Notes: generated by a model not told the origin, from the letters alone. Counted from the stretch's first letter, positions 10,883 to 23,320 are shown. The stretch: 64,000 bases of DNA from Saturnia japonica (GCA_033032175.1 CM065307.1:744001-808000), one strand, 5' to 3'. Made by a program: numbers and translations.

Positions 10883-13800
10883 CTACAAAACTATAGACAT
10901 TAAAACTGCTAACCCGAGGCCAACAGTAGAGAAATAACTGAGAGCGTGTTCTGGTTTGACCTTGTAAACATCGTAGTGACACAACTTTGTGATACGCCAC
11001 AAGCTTCTGAGTAATTTACCGTTACCGTTATAAAAGTAATCAGTCAAAACTCCGCAAGTGTACATATTGTTCAGGATGGCTTCGAGGTTCCCCACCCTGG
11101 GAACGAGAGGACAATGCCGTTTGCATTCAATGACATTTTATAAATAAATAGACGCGTTTGATATAATACTCTCACTAAAAGCAATTTGAAAACGTTAGAA
11201 ATTTTTCTATCAGCGTGTTTAAACAAAAGAGGATAGGATATCACAGCGTAAGGCGGAAACTCTGTTGTCAAAAAGGGATAAAAGTTTCTTCTCGCTCATA
11301 AGGGTATAAGTTGAAAGTGAACTGAGGGCAATTGTCCACCATTCACGATGACCATGTAAAGAGCATCAGTGCCGTATCTAGTTATAAAATATTATTGTTT
11401 GCATCTAAACATTTGATGAACAAGCATGCGAGCTTCGCATAGTTCCGTTATGGAAACCGGTTTGAACTGTTTCCGAGACTGTAAAAAGACTATGTACGCT
11501 TTTGACAATTAAAAGAATGAATTAAACCGGTCCGTTTGCATAAAATTGGGGACCCGATGAAGGTTCCCCATAGGTGACGTCTCAGGAATCATTCTATTTT
11601 TAAATCTCTTAAGAGATGAGTTTTCAAAAATTGTTTTTAGCGCTCATTTTCATTTTATAATGAACTCCTGTACAAAACTTAATGCTTCTAAAACACCGGT
11701 TTAAACTATGCGCGGTCTGTCAGCCTGTCTTAAAGAATTTACTTAAATATAAGAGGGAATTGACACCGTTTGAATAAATGCAAAACCGCTTCTGCGGTCA
11801 AGTGTTTGATTAAAAATATTGAATTCACATCAATATTAGGCCCGATCTCATTTTAAATCTGGAAACATGGGAATCCCTGAACAATTTAGCAGCAATTGTG
11901 AGTCCATTGAATTCGTTTTCAATTTTGCAAAATCAAATATATCTCTTAACTCTAAATTCCGATATTACTTCGAAAATAAAGCGTTTATCAACGCGTTTAC
12001 TATATAAATCTATAGCTTATAACAATGAAGGTTGATTTAAAATTTGCACAATCATGAAAAAATTCAACTTTTAATATTTGTCACTACATACGAGTGAATC
12101 AGCAAAATCTTTAACATTAAAAATATAAACAGTCACCAAAATTGGATCGACAACATTGTTCATACTTCGTAGTAGCTATATTAACACCAAGTCAAGGTCA
12201 ACACTGTACAACTACTTCAAGTAGTGTCAACTCATCAATGACTGAAACTCACAGAAGAGTCGGTGCGAACATTGCTGTAATTTGGTAATGATAAAAAATA
12301 CGTGGAGCTATTCTGATGAAGGTTTGAAAGATAGTAAAACAAATACAGATAAGATACCAGTCCAAGATGACAAAAAGAAATGACGAAATACTAAACGAGT
12401 GTGAATACAAAAATGTATTGTTCATCGCAACTGAATGCGGATATTGATTGAAATAGAATAAATGAACTACCTACACGAGAACTATTCAATAAGAACTTAA
12501 AGCAAGACTTACTTAAACAATTTGGTGATAAAATACCTAATCATTATATTAATACGTGAGAAGAAATCTTCGGACACCCTTTTAAGTGTATTGCGTGCAC
12601 GGAAGACAGATTTGGCATGGTTAAAGTTTATATGGAGAAGGAGGACAGAAAGCTAAAATTTATCTGTAATATCTTTTATTAATACATATTAGAGAATGTA
12701 AACAATATACCAGCTGGCAAGTAGTTTAAGAAATTATTAAACTTATCGCGACTTGAACATATTTTCATTGGCATTTAACAGATGACAATTAAAAAAAACT
12801 AGTATATTCGTCAATATCAGAGAATATAACGTTTAAAATAAAAAAAACCCCTGTGAGGTATCTATATGCATATAAAACGATAAATGACATATTAATGCAC
12901 ATCTCAAACTACTGAAGCTAGGACATTTGCATACATGCGAAGTTTTTTTTACAGTGTAGGTGAGCAATAAGTAAAGATTTTTGGAAATTCAATCCCTAAG
13001 GTGGTGAAATAGGGGCTCTCAAAAATCAGTCATTTTTAAAGATAAATCTATAATATTTAGCAATTCAGTTAGAAAGTAAAAAATATGGGACATAGGTCGA
13101 CATAACCCGCGAACGAAAATCGCTAGTAATATATAAGACGTTTTAATACCAGAACCGATAATAATAGATTTAATGTACAAAATATAGGTGAAGTTTTAAG
13201 AAGATAATAAAAAATATCAATCAAAAAAGTACAAGCAAAAAATACAAAACATGATAATCAATGCTTACATAAATCAATAAACCAGCTTATCATTGTCCCA
13301 TAATTATATTAATCAATTTAATGCTCGTCTAGACAAAAACACTGTGATAATAAAGAAACATCAAATGCGAATTCGATAACTTTATCTGAGAAACCTTGAC
13401 TTATTTAATTGTTTTGCGAAGATATTCGAAATTGACAAAATATTTATATACTTTTTAATTTTAAAATTAAGCTGTTTGAAATAATTTATCTTTCATACAT
13501 ACAATTAATAAAATTGAAGTGTCTGTTTGTAATGTCAAAATATCAGCTTTTTACTAAATGCATATGAAAGTATATACGACACCTATAAAAAAAAAAACAT
13601 TTTTAAAATTTTCTGTTTGTTTATTCCAGGTAATCTCCAAAACGGTTGGATCAATTTTGACTGGACTTTCGCTGGAAGATAGCTGATTTTATAGGGAGTA
13701 ACTTAGGGTACTTTTATTTTAGAAAAAGAATTAGGGTTCCTCACAAATAAAATAAAAACTGGTCATGGTGAATCAATTCGGACGCTTAAATGACTTACAC

Positions 13801-16800
13801 TGAGTAAACCATAACAGATATAGCAAATTAATGTACTAAATAATTGTACACATTAAACAGACCTACAAAAAAGTCAGCGAGAGTATACGTCTATCTTCTA
13901 GGAACACCCACAATTTAGTTTTTAAAATAGCCTGGAGCGGGGAGCAAGATTCGCGCGGGCATTCTGTAGTCCACGTGAGCGAAGCCACGGGCACAGCTAG
14001 TTTCTAATAAATAATATCAGACATAAATTATGTAATTGGATTCAAAAATAGTCCCTGCTAACAACGCTTGGAGAAAAGTCGTTTATTACTAACCAGCTGT
14101 GCCCGCGGTTTCGCTCACGTGGACTGTAGAACGCCCGTGCGAATCTTGGTCCCTGCTCCTGACTATTGTAAAAACAAAAATGCTTATTGTGTTTGTTCCA
14201 TCGAAGATAGACGTATACTCTCCCAGACTTTTTTGTAGGTATTTTTAATGCCTATAATTATGTAGTACATTAGTTTGCTATATCTCCTATGGTTACTTGA
14301 TTCACCATGACCAATTTTTTTTATTCGTGCGGAACCCTAATTCTTTTAAAATACAGCTATCTAACAGTGAAAGTCCCGTCAAAGTCGGTCCAACCGTTTC
14401 GGAGATTACCCGCAACAAACAGACAGACAGACACAAACGGACACTTCAATTTTATTAATTGTATAGATGTAGAAGACACTTTGAAGACAAAAAGTTTAGA
14501 ACAATTTTCCACATAACAAATACACGTCATTAAAATAAAGTACGCTCCATTGCATATGTTTACTAATCGAAGGTTGTTATTTAGTAATGAAAATTATTAC
14601 GTCATTTCACACTTTTAGAACGCAAAAGGTTATTATGAAGAGCAGTTATATAGGTAATAGAGAATTTAGAAACGGGCAGAATAATTGCCTAGAAAAACAA
14701 ACAATGTTTATCATTAATAAAAATATTAACTTAAGAAGGCAAAAAACATAATTTATTTACGATAAAATGTTATATAATAAAACATCATATGTGTCCTCGA
14801 TCACATGCTTACATATTAGCAAGTAATAAAATAAAGTAGGTATCCTACTTTAGTATTACTTATTCGAGTTTTAAATAAATTAAGTTAATTTGTTCTAGAA
14901 TTTTCTAGTTAAAGTCATTCGACCATGAACTGTAGTATTCTTATATTACAATGTTAATGATACTTACAGCACTTATTTTTTAGTCAATAGTTTGTAACAA
15001 AGCCACGGAAAATAATATTATTTAGATTTCGAGTCAGAATAAAGGTATATATATCTTGAGAATATTCTCGAAGATTTTAAAATTAGTAGTAACAATGGAA
15101 ATGAGTATAAGTCAGATTTTGTTTCTTCTTGTTTCTCTAATGTCAATATTTTTAATTAAACCTTCATAGTTTTTCCTAATTTCCAAAGCGAGTTCAAACA
15201 AGTTGGTAGCTTCCTTGTTAGAACTATTTATCTAAGTATATGGAAATTTTTGTGGCAACTCAAAATGTATGTTTCCAGTTATGTATGCATAATAACCAAA
15301 CTATATTATGCAAAACGCCACCAATATTACATAATATAAGGTCAAAAAACTTCAAAGATTCAAAAACTCCTTATCTGCTAATTAATAAAATCTGTCAATA
15401 CTATAATGAACAGAGTAAAGTAAATAAGACAAACAATTACAAATAATGAGCAATAAGATATTTTCCATCTCTCTTTTTAAATTGGCCATGAACATACTAA
15501 TTACAGTGATTTATATGTGTTACAGATACTGAAGTACTGCTAACTACAAATGATTTCAAAAACAATCTTCTATTACTGTGTTTTATTAAAACTACATTAT
15601 TGACTCTACATAATTCAAAATCTATAAAAATGAAGGAATTCTAGGAACCTCATAGAGAATGGTCTCATCATAGGCATTAGGTGTTCTGGCTTAGTAAGGT
15701 CTTGGCTAGACTCTTCATCGCCATGGCAATAACACTTATGTTCCATGCTCATGTTTGTAACAGCTACTTGGTAAATTTACTGTTAAATAAAAAACACTGC
15801 TGTTAAAATTATTTAGTTAGTGTATGTATTTGATTTTAAAAACATTTAATCATTCATACAGTTTCAATTCCCTTGGAAAACAGTATAAATAACAACATGC
15901 TTGATGTATGTCAGTGTAAAGACCAAAAAGAAAGACATTTCTTTTTTATTCAAGTAGGTAACTAAGACTTAAGGTTAAACCTCAAATAGCATACCTACAA
16001 AAAGTATTATTTAAAAAACAACCATAGATACTGCATTAACAAAAAATTCCTTTACAAATTGAAAACAATGGAAAATTTTCACATGAGGTTTTGTGCAGGT
16101 GGTATTTTTTATTTGTGCAGAAAACTAATTCTTTTTCTAAAATTAAAGTTGACTAAATTACTCCTTATAACATCAAATACCTGCAGGTGAAAATCCCTCA
16201 AAATCAGTCCAACCATTTCAGAGATTAGCCAGAACAAACAGACATACTGGCAAATATTAATTTTTTTTGTTATTATAGGTTCCCTATGAACTTTCATATG
16301 CATTTAGTAAAAAGGTGTTATTTTGACATTACAAACAGACATCAATTTTATTTTTATTTGTATAGATTGCAACTGGTACATTTTATTTTTAACCATGTTC
16401 ATTTTGTGATAGTGAAATGGTGTTTTAATTAATAATGTTTAGTCAGTACCATGCATTAACTTATACCACCACTAAGGAACTATTCACATATACAATCTAC
16501 AAATTACCCCAGATGCTATTGTAAGGTAATGTAGATTACATTACCATACAGGACCATCCTTTATTCATTATTTACAAGCATTAATTTAAATAGTGTAGGA
16601 AGCCATTAGCTGTGGAATGGTAAAACAATATAGATTATTCTTAGAATCCTTTGTGGCATATTTTCAATAACTACCTATTTTGTTACATAAAATATACCTG
16701 TGTCATTGGAAACAACTTTACCATAATCTGTAATCAATATAATTATATGGTGTGTGGATCAAAAAATATCTTAGACTCGACAATTTAAAGTCAATAAATG

Positions 16801-17772
16801 AAAAAATAAATTAATAAAATGATTATATTATTTTAATCATAAATTTTTTACACTGGTATATATATTTATATAAACACAATTGGTGATATTTCACATTGCT
16901 ATGGAACAAGACAAATATAACATTGAACATTTAAGCAACTTGACAAAGAATTGTGTCTACACAATTTCTGGCTTCATAGTGATTTAGTAGATATAATATC
17001 AAGATTATAATATGAGGACACAATTTCACACACATTCATTCAATTCCAAACTAAGCAAAGCTTGTATTATGGTAACTAAACAGCTGATATACAGATATAT
17101 AGATAGTTAACACTCAGACACACACAACTGACACTTATGCTCATCACATAAAGTCAGTCATGGGCGGGGATCGAACCCGCAACCTCTCAGCTCAATAGTA
17201 GTGTTTACTACCACTGCGCCATTTGGCCTGTACATTGTAATAGTACATTTTTAAAATTGTTCAATAATATTATGTAAAAATGATACATTGTTGTATGTGA
17301 AAAGGAAGGGTATCATCTATAATTAGACCTTGAGATATGGCCTTGTATGTTATAACTTGGACAACAAATTCATTACATGACCATTTAACACAAATATATA
17401 AGAATATGTAATGTCTGACTATATACTTTAAATTTTTATCATTTCATATGAAAGTTACAGCACTTTTTTAAAATACATTATATTACAACTTCTGTAATAG
17501 TTCATATTTTAAGTTATATAATATTGTTATAATATCCAGTTAAGCATCATTATTGCATAAAAACATGCATTTATTGGAAAAAATGTTAAAAGCATAAAAA
17601 GTATTATTATAATATGCATGACATTAAACAACAATAGTAAAAATACATGCTCTCTATCCCAAACTGAAGGAGAATCCTACCTTTCTAAATGTAATTGTTT
17701 AGCTAAGTTTCCCATGATTTCATCATCTGACTCACTGCGAATTCTCTTTCTATAAGTACTTCCATCTTGCAT
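10883..17772 (-). CDS. Uncharacterised 101-residue protein with C-terminal membrane anchor, two coding exons
   Basis: Exon 1 runs 17772-17681 (92 nt, ending AAAG|GTAGGA). The last exon runs 11096-10883, preceded by a strong acceptor TTGTCCTCTCGTTCCCAG. The phases match (an AG carried over plus G makes Arg), and the joined coding length of 306 nt is 101 codons plus TAG. The N-terminus (MQDGSTYRKRIRSESDDEIM) is hydrophilic with a basic RKRIR patch and an acidic SESDDE patch. The middle carries LHYD/KPEH-like polar sequence. The last about 17 residues (YFSTVGLGLAVLMSIVL) form a single hydrophobic segment, which suggests a tail-anchored membrane protein. No family is recognised. A noncoding 5' exon ending at 18428 feeds it. 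The 6.6-kb intron is repeat-rich, and extra alternative exons cannot be excluded. Confidence 0.6.
12538..12690 (+). repeat. Repeat family K, partial copy
   Basis: This matches the 5' part of the copies at 25360, 27133 and 29545: TATTAATACGTGA, GCACGGAAGAC, then GGCATGGTTAAAGTTTATAT. It breaks off after about 150 bp. It lies in the long intron of the membrane-anchor gene. Confidence 0.7.
13498..14003 (-). repeat. Repeat family A, near full-length copy
   Basis: This is the best complete copy in the window at about 505 bp. Reversed, it runs from CTAGCTGTGCCCGTGGC through ACCATGACCAGTTTTTATTT and TCCAACCGTTTTGGAGATTA to AATTTTATTAATTGTATG. It can serve as the reference for the other copies. Confidence 0.75.
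14089..14468 (+). repeat. Repeat family A, inverted relative to its neighbour
   Basis: It starts AACCAGCTGTGCCCGCGG and ends TTTTATTAATTGTATAGATG. It lacks the CATATGCATTTAG block present in other copies. Only 85 bp separate it, head to head, from the copy at 13498-14003. Confidence 0.75.
14470..16100. other. Intronic AT-rich sequence, mostly empty
   Basis: Nothing is supported here except a 45-codon minus-strand ORF at 15615-15752 in a locally less AT-rich patch, which is described among the findings. Confidence 0.5.
16105..16368 (+). repeat. Repeat family A, 5'-truncated and diverged
   Basis: It carries CCTTATAACATCAAATACCT, then CAGTCCAACCATTTCAGAGA, and the terminal CATATGCATTTAGTAAAA and ATTTGTATAGAT blocks. 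Confidence 0.65.
17008..17229 (-). mobile_element. tRNA-derived SINE, family 3
   Basis: On the minus strand the head has an A box (TGGCGCAGTGGTAGTAAAC) and a B box (GGTTGCGGGTTCGATCCCCG). The body shared with 34160-34380 follows, including CAGCTGTTTAGTTACCATAA and TACAAGCTTTGCTTAGTTTG. The tRNA-like part does not fold into a complete tRNA, and the body is repeated elsewhere, so it is a SINE and not a tRNA gene. Confidence 0.8.
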
Positions 17773-18490
17773 TTTAAAAACCTTTAATGTAATAAAAGAA
17801 ACCAGAATTGGATGGAAACTATTTCAATTAGTAATCATAGGAATAAATTTGAAATTTACTTTTTAAATAAGTTAATAATTATTGGAAGTAAAATATGTAC
17901 CAATCATATCATTTTATTAGGTAACGAATATATAGTTGATTAAAATATTACTTTGCTACTTCCGCCCATTTTTTAATCAATTATTTACGATTTATGATGC
18001 TTAACCGCAAAGTAATAAATATTAATTTGTATTATTATTAGTACCTATCACTAATTTGAGAAAATGTGAATCTGTGTACAAGTAAATATTGCACCGATAA
18101 ATGCCGGTAATCCAAAAAACACATGCTCGTAAGACGCGAATGTCTTTTAACAAATATTCCGGTTATACAATACACCAATGGTAACATAGGTAAAGTACTA
18201 TTATATTTTAGCACATCATCCGTATAATAAATCCTACAGCGTGTCATACTCAATACTCATATCGACAAAAAATGTACCAACGACTTTTTCTTCTAGATGC
18301 ATCTTCCAATTATCTTTACAATAAAATTATTAAATTATAATTATTCATCAGTTAAATAAAACTGTGAAAAATGTTATTGGATGATTCTGAGACGTGATAC
18401 CGACAATTAAAATGTAATATTACTCACAATGTAGTATTTTCTTCGAAATATCTTCAAAGCACAACGCGTCCTGGTGAACGGCTGACGTGA
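17773..18490 (-). promoter_or_regulatory. 5'UTR exon, first intron and promoter side of the membrane-anchor gene
   Basis: A noncoding exon ends at 18428 with a near-perfect donor (ATT|GTGAGTAAT). The matching acceptor is at 17782 (ACATTAAAG), leaving 9 nt of 5'UTR before the ATG. The exon and its upstream flank (about 18430-18490) are CpG-containing in an AT-rich setting, with a TGACGTGA (CRE-like) site on the plus strand at about 18482. The transcription start was not determined. Confidence 0.5.
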
Positions 18491-18559
18491 AAATAAATGA
18501 CAATGACAATAATGACAAATGAAATGACTTAGAAGACTTAGGAATATGGCAGTAATGAC

Positions 18560-19000
18560 AACAGTGCTGCCATTTTTTATTGTTTAGGCTACAGGATATA
18601 TGTTCTTTAAGCCAATCTTTGTATTATTTTACTAATCTATAAACAAGATGGTGCTTTCCTTGTTAAAAAATTAAAACTTAAAATGAATATTTCTTTTTTG
18701 AATTTAAAATTCACTTCAGTAATCAAACTATATCACTTTATCATACAAAATGCCACAAACGTTAAGTACATTACTACCTATACTTAAATAATGTAAATTT
18801 ATTAATGTAAATAAAAACCATCACAAAACTTATCAAGGTCCCGCCAAAAATTCCACTGCCATTTTGTACAAAAATGTCATACCAGCACTGTAAGAAGAAA
18901 CAATGACTTACCTACGAAAATAGTAAAATATTGCAAGAAGACATAACTAAATAAAATGAATTTAAAAAGTTTATGTTACGACGAAGGTAAAACAATACAA
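18560..19000. other. No gene seen
   Basis: AT-rich flank upstream of the membrane-anchor gene. A short TGACAA-type simple repeat lies at about 18496-18530. No divergent gene could be supported. Confidence 0.45.
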
Positions 19001-19006
19001 TGCAAT

Positions 19007-19250
19007 AATGGCTTAGTTAGTGGCGTGTATGCCAACCTCGTCGATCTGGCATAACATAGCATGGTGATAGTGCTTTTTCTAATGCCCGCCTGGTTAGCTA
19101 CCACCCTCAAGTTGAAAATCTGTCACAAAACACCTATAGGTGTGTTTCGGCAACTGCACTTGAGAACCAGTCTTCCACTAGGCTTAGCGTGTTACCTTCT
19201 GGGGCCATGTCGAACAAGAAATTGTTATGCTAAATTATTCAACATACAAG
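19007..19250 (+). mobile_element. SINE family 2, diverged copy
   Basis: It shares the body of the copy at 6374 (TGCTTTTTCTAATGCCCGCC, GCTACCACCCTCAAGTTGAA, CTTCCACTAGGCTTAGCGTG). The tRNA-like head is degraded. Confidence 0.7.
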
Positions 19251-19669
19251 TTCTGTTATAGTCTATCAAATGAAAGCTGAGAGCTTCAAATCAAAGTATT
19301 ATGCAAATAACGCTTTGTTGATTTAATACTTCCATGGAAGGTGGCTAGCATAGACCTATAACCAGAGGGTGGCTAGCTGATGGGAAACTCTGTCTATTGA
19401 AGTTGATGAAAACAGACATAAAAAAACTCGGTAGAAGATTTTATTGGGAATTTTAAAAGTGGCATTGATTTTTTGATTTATTTTTCGCTAGATATTATAT
19501 GTATATAACCTCCATGCTGTTTTTCTGCACGGTAGCGTGTCAAGCCAAGTTCAAGCTAACAGAATAGCGAGCGGTACCCTGTGTAAAATATCACACGAAA
19601 CATTTGGAGCCAATTTTGACCACCTCGTAACTCAAAAACGATTTCACTTTACATCTCAAATTTTCAAAT

Positions 19670-19883
19670 ATATTGAAGCTTAAGGTCTGACTTGGCTAGT
19701 TTTTATTTATGAGTTATATTATAGCCTTAGCAAGTTCTAAAAATGTAAGTTCTAATTTTATTTTATTTTGCTTGCTGGTAGAAACTAACCATCGAACGTA
19801 GGGCTCTTCCGTGACTGTTTAATACGTACTTAATAATAATTCCTATAATCGAACTAGCAAAGTCAGACCTTAGGCTTCAATAT
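19670..19883. mobile_element. Short inverted-repeat element (MITE-like)
   Basis: The left arm (19670-19702) reads ATTGAAGCTTAAGGTCTGAC onward. The right arm (19852-19883) is its reverse complement with about three mismatches. The arms enclose about 150 bp without coding content. Confidence 0.5.
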
Positions 19884-20438
19884 TAATCCTGAGTTAAAAG
19901 AAGACATTATATTTTAAGTTGTTACAAAATATTTTATGTTGTTTTAAATAAATTTCAGCACTGACTACTGAACTTGGCACCCATTTAGATCTCACTACTT
20001 TTGTCGTTGAAGTCAACACCCAAGGCATATACCATAATATTGAACTTGGCTCTAAATTCACATTTATGTTTTTGATGTGTTTAATTTACTGGTTATGTTT
20101 GAATCTATATGTATGATGAAGTGAACGTACCTTTACAAATGTTTCTGGTTGATATTAAGATATTATACCAACCTAATGTAAGTTTATACGTATAAATAAA
20201 ATAAAAAATACAGTTACTTATATGAAGTAATATTATGTAATATATTGCCAGTATTGTTTATAGGGGAGCGATGTTAGAATGAATTTCCTTTAGCACGGGA
20301 AGGGATACTAGTACCCCGTAGTGTACCGACTATGATGAATGTGTTTGTTCCGGTTGCATGTGTTTATTGCTGTTCGAATTTCATTGCTTCCGACCACTAT
20401 TACGTCTTATGACAAATACTCTAACTATTCCAAGCACC

Positions 20439-20724
20439 ATTAGAGCGGCCACATACAGTCGGAATTTCGTTTTGGGATTTCGATTCGAAATATCGAATCG
20501 GAATTTCGAACGCAGTAATTCCATACAAATTTATGGACCTATCACAAACTTAGGGTAGTTTTCTCCGATTCGAAATTCCGTCAATGGTCATCGTCTCTCA
20601 ACTGAGCCTTGTTATTCCGAACGGAAATAAACGTATGTGTGTGATATATATATACGGAATCCCGATTCGATGTTTCGAATAGAAATTCCGAAACGGAATT
20701 CTGACTGTATGTGGCCGTTCTAAT
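20439..20724. mobile_element. MITE with about 70-bp terminal inverted repeats
   Basis: The ends ATTAGAGCGGCCACATACAG and (reverse) ATTAGAACGGCCACATACAG pair almost perfectly, and the similarity continues inward for about 70 bp. The arms contain internal GATTCGAAAT/ATCGAATCGG sub-palindromes. No ORF is present. A clear target duplication could not be fixed, because ATTAG at the left does not repeat cleanly at the right, so the superfamily is open. Confidence 0.75.
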
Positions 20725-21038
20725 AGTTCGATTGCAATTTCTGTTTAAGAATAATTTATATTTTTGTTAGTATGATAACAAATTATCAGTGATCGGCACG
20801 ACCCTTGCCACATGGTGTCAATGACCTCAATCATTATGTGAATATGGATATTCCCCGGGATTCCAGCTTTCGAATCGGCGAACGAAAATAATATACATTT
20901 TCTCATTACAGTAAGTCCATAACGGCGATAAGATTATTTACCATAATTAATTAATTATGAACTCTATAATAAATTAACATGTGTTTTATAGATAAACAAT
21001 AAATATACAATATAACTATGTTAATAAACATGAACGTT

Positions 21039-21461
21039 TCACTTCTCTTTTGTCTGTATAAAATTATAATAGATCATAATTTTTTCGATGTTTTCTATTT
21101 TCAATCTATTTCTTTTTACATTTAAAATCCATTTATATGCCGAAAAACTTCTTTCTACTTCCACTGACGTGAGTAGAGCGAATTTATACAAGCATTCTTT
21201 ATCGGTTGCGGACTTATTCGAGATTTTATCTGCATAAGTTCTGATGTCATCTAAGTCAGGATTACGCCCCATGACCGCTTCTAATTTGGATTGTATAACT
21301 AGATTAGAAGTCCAATTTATTAATGTGCGAACTTCGTCAAATATTTCTAAAGTATCAACAATTGTAGTATCGCGAGCTTGTAGTCTTCTCAAGGCAATTT
21401 CGATTATTTCATAATTTTCGTGTATGTAAATGAAATCTCTTTTTGTGCTCGGCTTCCTCAA
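21039..21461 (-). pseudogene. hAT transposase C-terminal (dimerisation) remnant
   Basis: The 140-codon frame contains ALLTSVEVERSFSAYKWIL followed by NVKRNRLKIENIEKIMIYYN. This is the signature of the hAT C-terminal dimerisation region (ERsFS...k.....R.rL...n.e....i..N). The catalytic DDE part and the zinc-finger N-terminus are missing upstream, and no matching terminal repeats were found. It is a truncated dead copy; domestication cannot be ruled out by sequence alone but nothing suggests it. Confidence 0.75.
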
Positions 21462-22020
21462 AATATTTTTTGCTTTTTTTATTGATACAGCGTCGGAATT
21501 TATATTTTATATGAGTGCACGTAATATTTTACGCAGTATAAAATGAAACCATAGATTATCAATATTTTCTTTAATGAAAAATGATACATTTTACGAGTTT
21601 ATTTAATATTCTGACTTCTATTTACAAATACATAACTCTTAATTTTTGCGAATCATGTCATGTCCATATTATTATTTTACTCTTGAATCCCGCGGTGTGG
21701 CACGGGTCGTGCCGATCACTGCAAATTATACAGGGCATTATTTGCGCTTTTCATTTATTTTATCGTGCGTAACAGTATACATAATCTATGTAAAACAATT
21801 CTATTTATTTTATACAATTATCACTATCAGTTTACATAAATTCAGCTATCTAGTATTACATAAAAATTTGAAGTTAAAAGGTTAATGTATTTAATTATTT
21901 TTTTATTATAGCACGGCAAAGTGTCTACACTGTTCCTGACGGTAAGAATCTAATAACATCGACAACTAACTTGGGATCTAAAATTGAAAAATCTAAATTA
22001 TGGGTTGCACTCCGGGAGTG

Positions 22021-22283
22021 CCGACAGAAGTGAAAACTTATTTTTTAGTTGGGTACTAGGGTTATTGGGTTATGAATTGCATTTTATTTATGAATTGTAT
22101 TTCATTAATTATTAGAAACTTTAAAATACATTTAATATTCTTTTATGAAAGTCGCGTTCACGGTCTGCTATATGTACATAGCACACATTATAGCTGCGTC
22201 TCGTAACGGTGTCGCGAGTCCAGAGATTTTACCTTATCTAAAAATATGCGTACCGCGCTAAAAGAAGTTTTCACTTCAAAAAT
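22021..22283. mobile_element. Element bounded by GAAGTGAAAACTT inverted motifs
   Basis: The left edge CCGACAGAAGTGAAAACTT and right edge AAGAAGTTTTCACTTC are inverted copies about 235 bp apart. Single edges of the same kind occur at six other places in the window, so this is probably one intact copy of a dispersed small element. Confidence 0.45.
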
Positions 22284-22320
22284 TGTTTTTTTTTTTTAAT
22301 TGTTATTAGTATTTACCTTA

Positions 22321-22403
22321 TATACTTTCATATTGCATTTAGTAAAAAAGCTGTTATTTTAACATTATAAACAGACAATTCAATTTTATTAATTGTATAG
22401 ATA
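22321..22403 (+). repeat. Repeat family A, 3' end only
   Basis: The last about 80 bp of the family: TATACTTTCATATTGCATTT to TTTTATTAATTGTATAGATA. Confidence 0.65.
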
Positions 22404-22409
22404 GAAGAA

Positions 22410-23070
22410 GTTAGGACGTGTTAGTAGAGGAAACCAGTCCTTGTAACAATCAGTATTTACTGTAATTAGTAATTACGCTTGAACGTCTGGACGGATAGCA
22501 ATGAAATTAAGAATTGAAGTCGATTATGTTGTGGTACAGGACAAATAGTGTATTTTTATAACCAGCTATTTAAATAAATACTTCAACAAAAACTTTTACT
22601 TAAAAAAATGATAGATATATAGTTTTAATATGTAACTATATTATATTTTTTTAGATGTACGAATAAAAAGATGAATTTTTCAATATCGGTTTTTATTGAA
22701 TTATTAATCTTTCATGTTTGGATAATAATTCCCAATGTTTCGTTCGTTTGATCTGGTGATAAGCTGACACTTAAATTCTGATACGAATAATACCACCTGA
22801 AGGCGCGGCTTTCTTTTATCTTTGAATTCCTTGAAAATATGATTAACTGCGTCCACGGCTCTATGTTTGTGTTAACTTACATAACATTTTATGATATTAG
22901 CAATAAATATATTATTATTATCATTTTCGAAGTATTTTATGCACTTAGCCAGTGGTGTGATACTAACAAATAAAAATAAATCGAATATATTGGTTTACTG
23001 CTTATAAAACAATCTGTTATCTAAAAAATTTATTACATATGTATGTTTACATACATTTATGTGTAGGTTT
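22410..23070. other. No gene seen
   Basis: AT-rich sequence with no supported feature. Confidence 0.5.
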
Positions 23071-23077
23071 AAAGTAA

Positions 23078-23320
23078 ATCTGAAGAAAGCGAAAGAATGG
23101 AGATGTATGGACGACGAAAAGTAAAGGATAGACTCTTCCTGCCTACCATAATAGAGATAAGGCGTGAAGATATAATCTTATATTTTTTGATGAAGGTATT
23201 AATGAATCTGAAGAAAGCGAAGCAATGGAGATGACTGAACGAAGAAAAGTGAAACTCGATTATTTTTGCCTACCATAGTAGAGACGTGGCATGAATATAG
23301 ATTGTACTTTTTTTACCGCG
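23078..23320 (+). repeat. Diverged tandem duplication, unit about 128 bp
   Basis: Both units begin AATCTGAAGAAAGCGAA, continue with AATGGAGATG and GAAAAGT, and end with TGCCTACCATA, RTAGAGA and GGC(G/A)TGAA. No intact frame spans them. Confidence 0.6.

Noticed and set aside
17161..17229. Possible tRNA gene on the minus strand
   Set aside because: The A and B boxes are good, but the arms do not close into a full cloverleaf and the downstream body recurs at 34160-34380, so it is a SINE.
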